Source: a virus. From it: DNA of 35,835 bases. The notes below the pieces were generated by a model, which saw nothing but the letters and a program-made list of their open reading frames with translations, did no database searches and was not told the origin of the DNA. This document shows, piece by piece, positions 14,055 to 23,809 of the stretch. A program made the translations under genes and the position numbers. Within the stretch, counting starts at the first letter, position 1. Every line of letters starts with the position of its first letter. The stretch lies in IMG/VR virus record IMGVR_UViG_3300048031_000094, positions 1 through 35,835 of that record. The stretch is one strand, 5' to 3'.

Positions 14055-14489
14055 ATGAGTGGAAAAGGTTTATCAAATAATCCTAAAGGTAGAGTTAAAG
14101 TTGCTAATCGTATGGAAAGCCATAGAGCATATTTTGGTGCATTAGCTGAGAAAAAATCTCTTATTCCAGAAAGACCTTATTCATTTGAAGGTAACAAAAT
14201 TGATAAAGCTAAATATAATCAATTTGCAAAATCAGCAGGCACAGGAATACCTCAAGCAGATGACAAGTTAAATAAAAAATTTGCTAGGCATGGATCAAGA
14301 CATAATCGCTTATCAGGTGCGATAGAAAAAGATAAGATTAAAAAAGGCATTAAAACAGCAAAGACTATGGGCAGTATAGTTAAAGGTCTTAGAAACATTA
14401 CTGTCCCTGGGATTATCTCTACAATTATGAAACCTAAGAAAGTTGGCGATGCTACTTTAAACAAAGGTGAGTATAGGAAAGTTAAGTAA
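14055..14489 (+). CDS. Hypothetical basic protein, 144 aa
   Basis: This is a 144-residue basic protein with a Gly/Lys-rich start and HRAYFGALAEKKSLIPERPY near residue 23. A run of Lys-rich helices follows (EKDKIKKGIKTAKTMGSIVK). A short hydrophobic stretch (VPGIISTIMK) lies at about 119-128. It is not recognised. Placement after the head genes allows a minor virion role. GAGG precedes the ATG, and it overlaps the next gene by one base. Confidence 0.65.
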   Translation: MSGKGLSNNPKGRVKVANRMESHRAYFGALAEKKSLIPERPYSFEGNKIDKAKYNQFAKSAGTGIPQADDKLNKKFARHGSRHNRLSGAIEKDKIKKGIKTAKTMGSIVKGLRNITVPGIISTIMKPKKVGDATLNKGEYRKVK

Positions 14490-14674
14490 TGGCTGATTTT
14501 TCAAAATATACAACAGCACAACTTGAAGCTATGTTAGCTAAGATGAAAGCTGAAAAATCTAAAACAGGTTCTACGTTATCTATTGAGCAAATAAGAAATG
14601 CACAAAAAAGAATAAATAAACAAGAAACAAAAATTCCTTCAAATTTGTCTAGAACTATGGGGTCTATTAAGTAA
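14489..14674 (+). CDS. Hypothetical protein, 61 aa
   Basis: This is a 61-residue amphipathic, helical protein beginning MADFSKYTTAQLEAMLAKMK. It overlaps both neighbours by a single base (TAATG junctions), so it is co-translated with them. The family is not recognised. Short helical proteins before tail-tube A are seen in related podoviruses, but their function is not known to me. Confidence 0.65.
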   Translation: MADFSKYTTAQLEAMLAKMKAEKSKTGSTLSIEQIRNAQKRINKQETKIPSNLSRTMGSIK

Positions 14675-15297
14675 TGCCAAATACTGCCAAGACCGACATT
14701 GAAGTTGCACAAAGATCTATGGTTTTAGTAGGTATGGAGCCGTTATCTTCATTCACAGATTCAACAGACGAAGCATTGGTTATGAATACGACTTATGAAG
14801 ATGTTGTTGAGGACTGTCTTGCACAAAATAATTGGAACTTTGCTACTGGTCAGATTCAGTTATCAAGATTAGCTGATTCTCCAGTTGATAGATGGGATGC
14901 AGCTTATGCAATGCCTACAGATCCTGCAGTTATACAAGTGCAAACTATAACTATTGATGATGTTGTCCAGCAATATGATATATATGAAAAGTATATATAT
15001 ATAAATGCAGGTGAAAATGATAGAGTTGTTTTAAACTATATTTTTAGAGTGGATACACAGTATTGGCCACCAGCATTTGCATTATGGGTTATATATCGTT
15101 TAGCATCTATTTTGGCTTTGTCTGTTACAAGAAAGGCAGATATTGCAAGATCATACAGTCAACTGGCAGATGTGCAATTTAGAAGAGCCAAAGCCAGAGA
15201 TGCACAACAAGTGACAACACAACAAGTGGCACTTAGTAGATTTCATAGAATAAGATTAGGATCAGGAATCTTTGCGAAGATTGAAGGGGACACTTGA
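14674..15297 (+). CDS. Tail tubular protein A (gp11-like adaptor)
   Basis: The 207-residue protein begins TDIEVAQRSMVLVGMEPLSS and has the features of the T7 gp11 family: EDVVEDCLAQNNWNFATGQI, then the AYAMPTDPAVIQV strand block, and PPAFALWVIYRLASILALSV near residue 130. It forms a ring between the portal and the nozzle. It is followed at once by tail tube B, as in T7-like phages. The length is close to the family's usual 200 residues. Confidence 0.9.
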   Translation: MPNTAKTDIEVAQRSMVLVGMEPLSSFTDSTDEALVMNTTYEDVVEDCLAQNNWNFATGQIQLSRLADSPVDRWDAAYAMPTDPAVIQVQTITIDDVVQQYDIYEKYIYINAGENDRVVLNYIFRVDTQYWPPAFALWVIYRLASILALSVTRKADIARSYSQLADVQFRRAKARDAQQVTTQQVALSRFHRIRLGSGIFAKIEGDT

Positions 15298-15308
15298 AAG
15301 TTGAATGA

Positions 15309-17234
15309 ATGGCATTATTAAGAACATTTTTTACCAATTTTTCATCAGGGGAGTTATCCCCTCTTTTATCATCTAGGGTTGATGCTGAAGCATATAAAAA
15401 TGGTGCATACAGATTACGCAATGTAAGACTTAAGGCACAAGGTGGTTGTATAAGAAGACCAGGTCTAAAGTATTTACAAACACTTGCAAATGAATCTTAT
15501 CAAACAGAAGCTTATATATATGATGAAGATGAAGCTTACATTCTGTTATTTAGTGCGACTAAACTTAGAATAGTAGACATATCTGATCCTACAAATATAC
15601 TGCAAACTATTACTGGTTGTCCTTGGCAATCTTCACAAATAGGTTCTTTAGTGGTATCGCAAAGTGGTGATACTATGTTTATTACACATCCATCTATACC
15701 TATGCAAAAGCTAACAAGAACAAGTGCAAGTAACTTTAACAGAACAAACTATACATTTGATGTATCTTCTGGCTTAAGCTTCCAACCATATAATAGATTT
15801 GTTGCAGGAAGTATTACTATAACGCCTGCTCAAACACATGGAACAACAACTTTTACAACTAGTGCAGATTACTTTACAGCAGATTATGTTGGTTTGTATC
15901 TTAGATTAGTTGATTCTGCAGGATTAGTTAAGCATGCTTTAATTACAGCATATACAAATGCGACAACAGTAACGGCAACTTTGTCAGGAACATTATCGAA
16001 TACAAATGCTATTACTGATTGGCAAGAGCCAGTATTTAGTTCTGTCAGAGGATATGCTAGAACAGTTACTTTTCATGATCAAAGATTAATATTTGGTGGT
16101 AGTCGTGACTTACCTAATTTTTTATTTATGTCAAAGATAGGTGAGTTTACAAACTTTGATATTGGAATTGGAAATGATGATGAATCAATACAAATACAAA
16201 TCGCAGAAGCTCAAGTTTCAGAAATTAAAGCTATGCAGTCATTTCGATTTCTTACAATCTTTACATCTGAGCAAGAACTCTATGTGCCAACAAGTGAGAA
16301 CAAGCCTCTTACACCAGCAACAATTACAGTTAAGAAACAAACGAGTTATGGATCAGGAGCAGTGCAACCACAAGAATTTGATGGAGCAATAGTTTATCTT
16401 ACTAAATCAAAAGGTGCAGTACGTGAGTTTATATTTTCTGATATATCACAAGCCTACAATTCAGATTCAATAACATTACTATCAGAACATATAATAGGAA
16501 CTCCTATAGCTATTGAAGCACAAAGAGAATCTGCTGATCAAATGGAAGGTTATTTATACCTTCTAAATTCTGATGGATTTATGCCAGTATTTATGTCTAT
16601 TAGAAAAGAAAAAGTCCAGGGGTGGGTTAGATATGACACTGATGGATTATTTAAAAATATGTCAAACGTAAACAGACAAATATATACAGTTGTTCAACGT
16701 ACTATAAATAGTGCAACTGTCACATCTTTGGAGTTGTTTCAAAATGACCATTATTTAGATATGTCATCACAACAAACTGGAAGCTCAACGGCAACATGGA
16801 CTGTGTCACATTTGCCAAACACATCAGTCCAAGTTAGATCAGGTAATTATAGTTTAGGTACATTCACTACAAATGGCAGTGGTCAAATAACATTAGGTCA
16901 AGCTGTAACTTCAGTAGAAATTGGATTAGCTTATACTCCTGAGATTACAACCTTGCCTCCTGAGATGCAATTACCAGATGGTGTAAGCGTTGGTCAAAAA
17001 CGTAGAGTTGTTAGAGCTGTTTTAGATTTAGTTTCTACTTTGAATGTAAAAGCTGGTGGAACAAGAATATTGTTAAGATCAGTTACAGATGACTTTTCAC
17101 AAGAGCCAACTTCTCTTACACAAAGAAAAGAAGTGTATTTACTAGGATGGTCAAAAGAAGGTAGAGTAACAGTAACACAAGAAGAACCATTACCAATGAC
17201 GTTAAATGGTATATTATTAGAAGTGGAAGTATAA
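15309..17234 (+). CDS. Tail tubular protein B (gp12-like nozzle)
   Basis: The 641-residue protein begins RTFFTNFSSGELSPLLSSRV, the classical N-terminus of the T7 gp12-type nozzle family. It continues with a beta-rich body: LFSATKLRIVDI, GDTMFITHPSIPMQKL, RTVTFHDQRLIFGGSRDLPN and QPQEFDGAIVYLTKSKGAVR. It forms the tail tube tip through which DNA leaves. The length is slightly below T7 gp12 but normal for the aquatic relatives. The gene overlaps the next by one base. Confidence 0.93.
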   Translation: MALLRTFFTNFSSGELSPLLSSRVDAEAYKNGAYRLRNVRLKAQGGCIRRPGLKYLQTLANESYQTEAYIYDEDEAYILLFSATKLRIVDISDPTNILQTITGCPWQSSQIGSLVVSQSGDTMFITHPSIPMQKLTRTSASNFNRTNYTFDVSSGLSFQPYNRFVAGSITITPAQTHGTTTFTTSADYFTADYVGLYLRLVDSAGLVKHALITAYTNATTVTATLSGTLSNTNAITDWQEPVFSSVRGYARTVTFHDQRLIFGGSRDLPNFLFMSKIGEFTNFDIGIGNDDESIQIQIAEAQVSEIKAMQSFRFLTIFTSEQELYVPTSENKPLTPATITVKKQTSYGSGAVQPQEFDGAIVYLTKSKGAVREFIFSDISQAYNSDSITLLSEHIIGTPIAIEAQRESADQMEGYLYLLNSDGFMPVFMSIRKEKVQGWVRYDTDGLFKNMSNVNRQIYTVVQRTINSATVTSLELFQNDHYLDMSSQQTGSSTATWTVSHLPNTSVQVRSGNYSLGTFTTNGSGQITLGQAVTSVEIGLAYTPEITTLPPEMQLPDGVSVGQKRRVVRAVLDLVSTLNVKAGGTRILLRSVTDDFSQEPTSLTQRKEVYLLGWSKEGRVTVTQEEPLPMTLNGILLEVEV

Positions 17235-17650
17235 TGGGTGCTGCAGGTTATGGATTAGCTGCTGTAATGTCACTAGCTGCTGCAAAGCAAGCAAAAGCTG
17301 GTTATCAAATGGAAGCACAGTCAAATAGAGAACAAGCTGAATTAGCACAAATAAATGCTGATCAAGAAGCTATTAATAGAACTGCTCAACTTAATGCACA
17401 ACTAGCATCTATATCAGCTACAGCTGGTAGTGGTGGTATTAATATTGGTAGTACTAGTATTGCTAATATAAAGAGAAGAGAAACTCAACTTGCTCAAGCA
17501 GATGTATCTGCAACAAAGTTATTAGGTGCATCAAATAGACGTAAATATCAGATAGGTGCTAAGACTGCTGAAACTAAAGGCAAAGCTGCAGTTCTTACAG
17601 GTATTAGTAATGCAGCAGGTCAAGCTACAAAAGCATATTATTCGGAGTAA
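17234..17650 (+). CDS. Internal virion protein (gp14-like)
   Basis: The 138-residue protein has an alanine-rich hydrophobic N-terminus (GYGLAAVMSLAAAKQAK). A long helical Gln/Ala-rich region follows, then a Gly/Ser block (GSGGINIGSTSIANIKRRET). This pattern is typical of the small internal core protein ejected first into the outer membrane in T7-like phages (gp14). It lies between tail tube B and two large core proteins, the same order as in T7-like genomes. Confidence 0.75.
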   Translation: MGAAGYGLAAVMSLAAAKQAKAGYQMEAQSNREQAELAQINADQEAINRTAQLNAQLASISATAGSGGINIGSTSIANIKRRETQLAQADVSATKLLGASNRRKYQIGAKTAETKGKAAVLTGISNAAGQATKAYYSE

Positions 17651-17656
17651 GTAAGC

Positions 17657-20600
17657 ATGGCTATTAAAAGAACTATACAAAGACAAATTTTAGTAAAGCC
17701 AACTGGTGTAAATGATGCAGGAGCAGGGGCTAAGGCTATGGCACAAGCAGGCCAAAACATAGCCAATACTATTTCTAATGTAACTAGCTTTATAGATGAT
17801 AAGCAACTTGAAGATGCTGTGTTAGATGCTGAAATCAAAGGTAAGCAGATTGGCACACAGACTGTTAAAGATAAAGATGGTAATTTAGTTCCCAAACCAT
17901 TGGATTTAATGACACTAAATTCATTCACATCAGATATATATAACAAAAGAAACTTAAGAAAAGCTCAACAATATTTTAAAAATCAAGCAATCAACAGTTA
18001 TGGATTGTCTTTACAAAATCATGCAGTTGATACAGCTAACAATTTCTTGGCAATGAATGAAGGTAAGGTTGATGAAAAAGGCAATCTTATGGTTAGAAAT
18101 GCTGGAGATAGTTATATAGATGGTATTAAGAAGCAAGTTGCTCCAGAAGTATTTGCTGCAATTAGTCCTACACTAAGTAACATATGGGGTAAGGCGACAA
18201 GAAAAGCTTCTGCAATACAAATCAAAAATGTAAAAGAAACTAATATTTTTAACGCAACTAAAGGTTTGCAAAATATATTACAAATGGAAATTAATTCTAT
18301 TTCCAATGGTGGTAATGATGAAGATGCATATATTATAGAAACAACTAAGCCAAAAATGTTTGATATAATTGATCAAAATGTTAGTAGCAAAATACAAGGA
18401 GAAAAAATAAAGTTAGAATATAATCAATCATTACAGACTGGTGTTGCTGTAAATGCTGTTGATTTAGCATATGAAGCTGGGGTCTCTATTCCAGAACTTC
18501 TTAACATGTCCATATCAACAGGTAAAAATTTTGCTAATAACGTAGATATAGATGGTGATAAAATTGCAACAGCTATGAGAGCTAAAATTGCTATTTACGA
18601 ACAAATGGAAAAAGATCTTTTACAAAAACGAACATATGATTCTAGAGTTTTAGTTTCTAATCTAGAGTTAAATGTACAAAATGGGATAGTAGTTAAAGAA
18701 TCTGATGTAGCTAAACTTACTGATATGGATCAAAATAGATTTAGTAAGTTTAAAAATGCATACAATAAGACTAGTGATAATAATGCTTCTAAAATATTTA
18801 ATCTACAAATTGAAAATAAAATCGACAGAATAAAAGCAGATATTATTAAACCAGCAAAACCTGATTTAGTAAATGAATTATCTGGAGAAACACAGCCTAT
18901 ACTTAAAAACAGAGCAAAAGTATCTTTGATAAATGAATTGGTTGAAAAAGTTGGCCATAAAGATATGAGCAACACTAATAGGAGAAAAATACTTAATCTT
19001 GTTAATGATGTTGCAAAACAAACATTGAAACTAGACAACGATACATTTAAAGCAAATATAGAACGTATGTTTAATGGCAGTGTATCTACTATTATGATAC
19101 CTCCAGAAACTTTATTAACACCACAATATATAGACTCATTAAAAGCTAGAAACGTTATAGGTATTACACCTGAGAATGCTTATACTGAAGAGTCATGGAT
19201 AAAAAGAGTTAATACATACGCAAAAGATTATAGAATTAAACAAAATGAAATTTATCAAGCTAGCCAGTTAGGTTATAATTTAGAAAACAATATAGGATAC
19301 ACAAACCCACAAAAGACTTATATGGACAATAAGTTAATGCCTAAAACATTTGTTATGAATGGTAATACTGTAGATATAGATATTCTAAATTCAAACGAAG
19401 ATATTAGAAACGAAAGTCTTAAGATAGTAACAAGTCATGTAACTTCATTGGGATATATACCTAAGAACATTTCACAAATATTTAATAGTTCAAAAACACT
19501 AAATGATGAGAATTTTGCTTATGCTAAATCTGCTTATTTAACTATTAAGAATGCTATAATTAAAAAATATCAAAATGGAGAATCTATGTTTGAGCTTATT
19601 GTAGGTGATAAGTTTAGTTCAGTTGATTCTAATTTGATGGAATCAGCTATGATGTATGACAATGCATCAGAATTTAGACAAGTTCATAGCACAACTTCTG
19701 TTAATAGAAATTTATCACAACATATAGGATCAGATCAAAATGAAACAATTACTTTTGATGAATCATTTAATAGAGTTAAAAATTATTTAGATGCAAATTT
19801 TATTGAAAGCTTTTGGGTAGATAAGGTTGGTGGTGCTGATTATGAAGACAGAGCATTAAAAGCTTGGGTTGAACAAAGTGGTGCTTCTAATTTTGATGAA
19901 GCTGTGTTCAAAGATCCTTTTATAAAAAACGAAATCATAAAAAATGTTAAAAGCCAAATAGCATCTGGTAGTGTGGCCCCAGGGCAAGTAGGGTTAGATG
20001 TTGCAGTTAAAAAAGCATTGTATAAGTTTGCAGGTAATTTAAGTGTACATCAAGATCAATTTGGAGATACTCATTTAATAAGAGGAGTGAGTATTGTAAA
20101 AGCAGCACAATCTACAGTTCCTAGTGGTGGCCCTATAGTCACTAAAGAAATAATTAAAAAAGATATGTTACGTAGATATGGAGAAACTTTTAGTGCAGGC
20201 ACAGACAGTGAAATAAATGATGCTATTGATAATGGTAATATAATGTTTGTAAAATCAAATGATGTTGTTGGAGAACCTACATATAAAGCAATAGCTATTA
20301 CTAATGATGGTAGGTATGAAACTATTGCTGATAATTATTCATGGAATTATAATGGATCACAATTACAAAGTGATTATAATGAAGCTTTACAAAAAATATC
20401 AGATGGTGGTGTTAGAAAATTATTAGGTAGTTTAGATTTTATGTCTAGAAATAACTTAGAAGCTGTAATGTCATCTATAGAAAGTAATAGAGACTATACT
20501 GAATCTTTAAAATATTTAGTTAATAGTTATAACTCTATAGCACAATCTATAAATTCTGCACCAGTGGTTTACAGTCAAATATTGCCTTACTTAAATCAAG

Positions 20601-20668
20601 GTAGGTCGGACAAAGAGCTAAGAACATTTTTTGATAACTTTAGATTGCTTAGGTTAGATATTAGATGA
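17657..20668 (+). CDS. Internal virion protein, 1003 aa (gp15-like)
   Basis: The 1003-residue, Asn/Lys/Asp-rich, mostly helical protein has no membrane segment and no visible enzyme motif. It follows the gp14-like gene and precedes another giant gene, matching the core proteins that make the ejection channel. An early segment includes AMAQAGQNIANTISNVTSFI, a common start for this type. GGAG sits well before the ATG. Assignment rests on position, size and composition. Confidence 0.75.
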   Translation: MAIKRTIQRQILVKPTGVNDAGAGAKAMAQAGQNIANTISNVTSFIDDKQLEDAVLDAEIKGKQIGTQTVKDKDGNLVPKPLDLMTLNSFTSDIYNKRNLRKAQQYFKNQAINSYGLSLQNHAVDTANNFLAMNEGKVDEKGNLMVRNAGDSYIDGIKKQVAPEVFAAISPTLSNIWGKATRKASAIQIKNVKETNIFNATKGLQNILQMEINSISNGGNDEDAYIIETTKPKMFDIIDQNVSSKIQGEKIKLEYNQSLQTGVAVNAVDLAYEAGVSIPELLNMSISTGKNFANNVDIDGDKIATAMRAKIAIYEQMEKDLLQKRTYDSRVLVSNLELNVQNGIVVKESDVAKLTDMDQNRFSKFKNAYNKTSDNNASKIFNLQIENKIDRIKADIIKPAKPDLVNELSGETQPILKNRAKVSLINELVEKVGHKDMSNTNRRKILNLVNDVAKQTLKLDNDTFKANIERMFNGSVSTIMIPPETLLTPQYIDSLKARNVIGITPENAYTEESWIKRVNTYAKDYRIKQNEIYQASQLGYNLENNIGYTNPQKTYMDNKLMPKTFVMNGNTVDIDILNSNEDIRNESLKIVTSHVTSLGYIPKNISQIFNSSKTLNDENFAYAKSAYLTIKNAIIKKYQNGESMFELIVGDKFSSVDSNLMESAMMYDNASEFRQVHSTTSVNRNLSQHIGSDQNETITFDESFNRVKNYLDANFIESFWVDKVGGADYEDRALKAWVEQSGASNFDEAVFKDPFIKNEIIKNVKSQIASGSVAPGQVGLDVAVKKALYKFAGNLSVHQDQFGDTHLIRGVSIVKAAQSTVPSGGPIVTKEIIKKDMLRRYGETFSAGTDSEINDAIDNGNIMFVKSNDVVGEPTYKAIAITNDGRYETIADNYSWNYNGSQLQSDYNEALQKISDGGVRKLLGSLDFMSRNNLEAVMSSIESNRDYTESLKYLVNSYNSIAQSINSAPVVYSQILPYLNQGRSDKELRTFFDNFRLLRLDIR

Positions 20669-23600
20669 TTGAGCCACATTTAAAACCAATTCAACAAAAA
20701 ATATTAGGTAGCTTAGATGATACATCAGATATAGAAATTGCTTCTTACAATGATGTATATAAGAGCCCACTAGTTGCTCCAGAAGAATATAGTTTTAAAG
20801 AATCTTATATGGCTGGTTACAGGCAATTAAGTGGTGGTCCATCTTTAATGCGTATGATTGATAATACTAGTTTTACAGACGATCCAGAATATGATCCACT
20901 TGCAGATAAACAAATTCCCGAAGGGTATGAGTGGAGATTTTTAAATAGTTCTAGTGTTGAAGAAACATCCGTAAGGCTTGAAAGGCTTGAGCAAGATCTT
21001 TTAGATATGGATATAATTCAAAATGGTAACTTATTAGGGGTAGGTTTAGGTGGATTAACTTCTCCATTAACTTTTGCTCCTTTAGGTACATTTAAAATTT
21101 TAAGTCAAACTAGTTTCCTAAAAAGATTTGTTGGTAGTGCAGCATTTACAACTGCTATATATGCTCCAGAAGAATTTTTAATTGCTTCACAATCTGAAGG
21201 AAGGAGTGAGCTTGCTCATACTTTAATTCCATTATTAGGAGCTGGATTAATAGGTGGAACAGTAGGTGGTCTTTTTGGAAGAAGAATAAGTAAAAGCAAT
21301 AATTTTGCAGAAGAATTTGCACAAAATGGAGAAGAAGGAATCTTCAGAAGTGCTGGTGCAATGGTTAATCCAAATAGCCCTGCTGTTTTAAGGCAAACTT
21401 TAAATGGAGAAGCATTAGCAGAAACTGGAATTAAACTAGAAAAGTTAAAATGGAATCCAGTTACTAGATTAAGCTTAAGTGCAAATATAACTGCCAGGAA
21501 GTTATCAGCAGGACTTGTTGATATGGGTGGCATGATTCAGAAAAAAGTAAGAGGTGGTGATATACTAGGTGAATCTATGGATCAATCTGTAGAAACTTCT
21601 TTTAGAACTACTTATCTTAGTTCTTTATTAGATGGTATAAGAGCAACTGATACAGCTTATCTTGCTTTTAGAGGTGTTGTTGCAAAGTCTGGAGATATTG
21701 GCAGATCAATGCAAATGCTCAGTCAAAAAGGTAAAGACATTATACAACGTAATAACACATTATCTGAATTTGGCTTTCGTGAAAGAGTTGCTAAGGCAAT
21801 GAGAAATGGTGATATTGATGAAGTTGTTGATACTGCAACACCTTATGTTAACCAAGCTGCATCAGGATATAGAAAACACTTTGATAAAATAAAACAAAAT
21901 GCAGAAGACGTTAAGTTGTTTGAGATAGAATTAGGCAAGAAAATCAAAGGGTTAGAGATAGCTGTCCAAGAAGGACGTGCTACTGCTGATCAGTTAGCAA
22001 AAGCCAAAGCAAGATTAGTGCAGTTAAGACAACAAGGCGTGCTTCTTAATACAGCAACTGGTTATGTACCAAGAGTACCTAGAATTGACAAGATAGAGAA
22101 AAATGCAGAACAATTTAAAACAATAGTTAGTAACTGGGCTATGGGTCATTTTCAATACTCAAGAAGAGAAGCTGATGAATATGCTGATGAGATTATACTT
22201 AACTATACAAATAGCAAACCATTTTATAATTTGGATGAAAGTGCTGATTCTATAGACTGGATTACAAATGCAAGTGGTGTTAAGTCAAGATCGTTTGAAA
22301 TTCCAGATAAGTTAATAGAAGATTTTTTAGAAAATGATATAGAGGTGTTAGCAAGACACCATACTAAAACTATGGGAGTTGACATTGAACTCACAAGAAA
22401 ATATGGCGATGTGTCTATGTCAAAAATCATTGAACAGATTACACAAGAATATGATGCCTTAATAAGACAAGCCCCCACTATTGCTGAGAAGCAAAAACTT
22501 AAACAAGGTTTAGCAGATGATCTTAGAGATGTAAGGGGTTTAAGGGATAGATTAAGAGGCACATTTGGTGCATCAAAAGATCCACATAATATGACTAGTC
22601 GATTTGTAAGACAGATGAAATCATTTAATGTTTTAGTCGGTATGGGTGGTGCAGCTATATCATCTATTCCTGATGTTGCTAGACCTATTATGACGGAAGG
22701 TTTTAAAAATGTTTATGAGCATGGCTTTAGACATATGTTTAAAAGTAATAGATCTATTGTAAAGCAAATGACACAGAAAGAAGCAAGGCAAGCTGGCATA
22801 GCAGTAGATGCAGCTTTAGGATTACGTGCAAACTCATTCTCAGATATAGGTGATTTGTTTGGTAGTCGTTATGCTATGGAAAGAGCATTAAATCAATCTA
22901 CTGGTATATTCTTTATGATGAATGGTTTAAATTATTGGAATCAGGCTATAAAGGAATTTACTAGTAATATTATTAGTTTACGTATGACAAGTGCTATTAT
23001 GTCTAACTGGTCTACTCTTAGTAAAACTGACAGACGTAAGTTACTAGCCAATGGTATTGATGAAGCTGATCACCAAAAAATGAAGAATCTTATTAGGGAC
23101 AAAGGCCAGAAAGTTGATGGAGAATGGTTGCCTAATACATCTTTATGGGGCGATAAAGATATGGTTTTGAAGTTTAGAAACGCATTAAATCAATCAGTTG
23201 ACAGAACTATTATTACCCCAGGAGCTGGTGACAGAGCTTTATGGACTTCAACAGAAATGGGTTCTTTAATCACGCAGTTTAAAGGTTATGGTCAAGGTTC
23301 TACTGTAAGACTTTTAACATCAGGTCTACAAGAAAAAGACAGTTCTTTTTGGCAAGGAGCATTTGTTCTTGTAAGTATGGCTTCATTAGTTAATGAATTT
23401 AAAAAGAAACAATATGGTATTGATAAAGAACAAACATATTCAGAGTTAATGACTGATGCTATTGATCGCAGTGGAATACTTGGTTGGTTTACAGACGTTA
23501 ATAACTCAGTAGAAAAGCTTTCTGATTATAGATTAGGCCTAAGACCTATTATGGGTAAAAGCCAAGGTTATTTACCATTTGGTGCAAAAGCAGGTGCTTT

Positions 23601-23766
23601 ATTTGGTCCTGCAGCAAGTAATATAACAACTGCAGCAAGTGTTGCTACAGACATAGCTACTGGTGAAGCTGATGATAAAACGTTAAGAAGTGCAAGATTT
23701 ATAACTCCAACTGGTAATTTGCCATACCTAGATCCTATATGGGATGAAATAATGGCTGCAAAGTGA
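20665..23766 (+). CDS. Internal virion protein, 1033 aa (gp16-like)
   Basis: The 1033-residue protein overlaps the previous gene by four bases. It has hydrophobic glycine-rich segments at about 120-150 and 190-213 (NLLGVGLGGLTSPLTFAPLG and LIPLLGAGLIGGTVGGLFG). A long helical middle follows (about 380-470), and there are further short apolar stretches near the C-terminus. These features suit a membrane-crossing ejection protein. I could not find the lytic transglycosylase motif that T7 gp16 carries, so cell-wall opening must come from elsewhere. The role is inferred from position, size and composition. Confidence 0.75.
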   Translation: MIEPHLKPIQQKILGSLDDTSDIEIASYNDVYKSPLVAPEEYSFKESYMAGYRQLSGGPSLMRMIDNTSFTDDPEYDPLADKQIPEGYEWRFLNSSSVEETSVRLERLEQDLLDMDIIQNGNLLGVGLGGLTSPLTFAPLGTFKILSQTSFLKRFVGSAAFTTAIYAPEEFLIASQSEGRSELAHTLIPLLGAGLIGGTVGGLFGRRISKSNNFAEEFAQNGEEGIFRSAGAMVNPNSPAVLRQTLNGEALAETGIKLEKLKWNPVTRLSLSANITARKLSAGLVDMGGMIQKKVRGGDILGESMDQSVETSFRTTYLSSLLDGIRATDTAYLAFRGVVAKSGDIGRSMQMLSQKGKDIIQRNNTLSEFGFRERVAKAMRNGDIDEVVDTATPYVNQAASGYRKHFDKIKQNAEDVKLFEIELGKKIKGLEIAVQEGRATADQLAKAKARLVQLRQQGVLLNTATGYVPRVPRIDKIEKNAEQFKTIVSNWAMGHFQYSRREADEYADEIILNYTNSKPFYNLDESADSIDWITNASGVKSRSFEIPDKLIEDFLENDIEVLARHHTKTMGVDIELTRKYGDVSMSKIIEQITQEYDALIRQAPTIAEKQKLKQGLADDLRDVRGLRDRLRGTFGASKDPHNMTSRFVRQMKSFNVLVGMGGAAISSIPDVARPIMTEGFKNVYEHGFRHMFKSNRSIVKQMTQKEARQAGIAVDAALGLRANSFSDIGDLFGSRYAMERALNQSTGIFFMMNGLNYWNQAIKEFTSNIISLRMTSAIMSNWSTLSKTDRRKLLANGIDEADHQKMKNLIRDKGQKVDGEWLPNTSLWGDKDMVLKFRNALNQSVDRTIITPGAGDRALWTSTEMGSLITQFKGYGQGSTVRLLTSGLQEKDSSFWQGAFVLVSMASLVNEFKKKQYGIDKEQTYSELMTDAIDRSGILGWFTDVNNSVEKLSDYRLGLRPIMGKSQGYLPFGAKAGALFGPAASNITTAASVATDIATGEADDKTLRSARFITPTGNLPYLDPIWDEIMAAK

Positions 23767-23779
23767 TGTGAATTAACAA
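23763..23779 (+). promoter_or_regulatory. Promoter-like motif upstream of the tail fibre gene
   Basis: GTGATGTGAATTAACAA overlaps the stop of the preceding gene and lies about 30 bases before the fibre ATG. It agrees with the capsid copy at 16 of 17 bases; TATAAG follows about 11 bases later. Confidence 0.6.
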
Positions 23780-23809
23780 GATGGTGCAATATAAGTAAAG
23801 GTATATATT

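Noticed and set aside
17920-17937. GATGTGAAT on the minus strand in the 1003-residue gene
   Set aside because: It is within rightward coding DNA with no leftward gene nearby, and the core heptamer is expected several times by chance.
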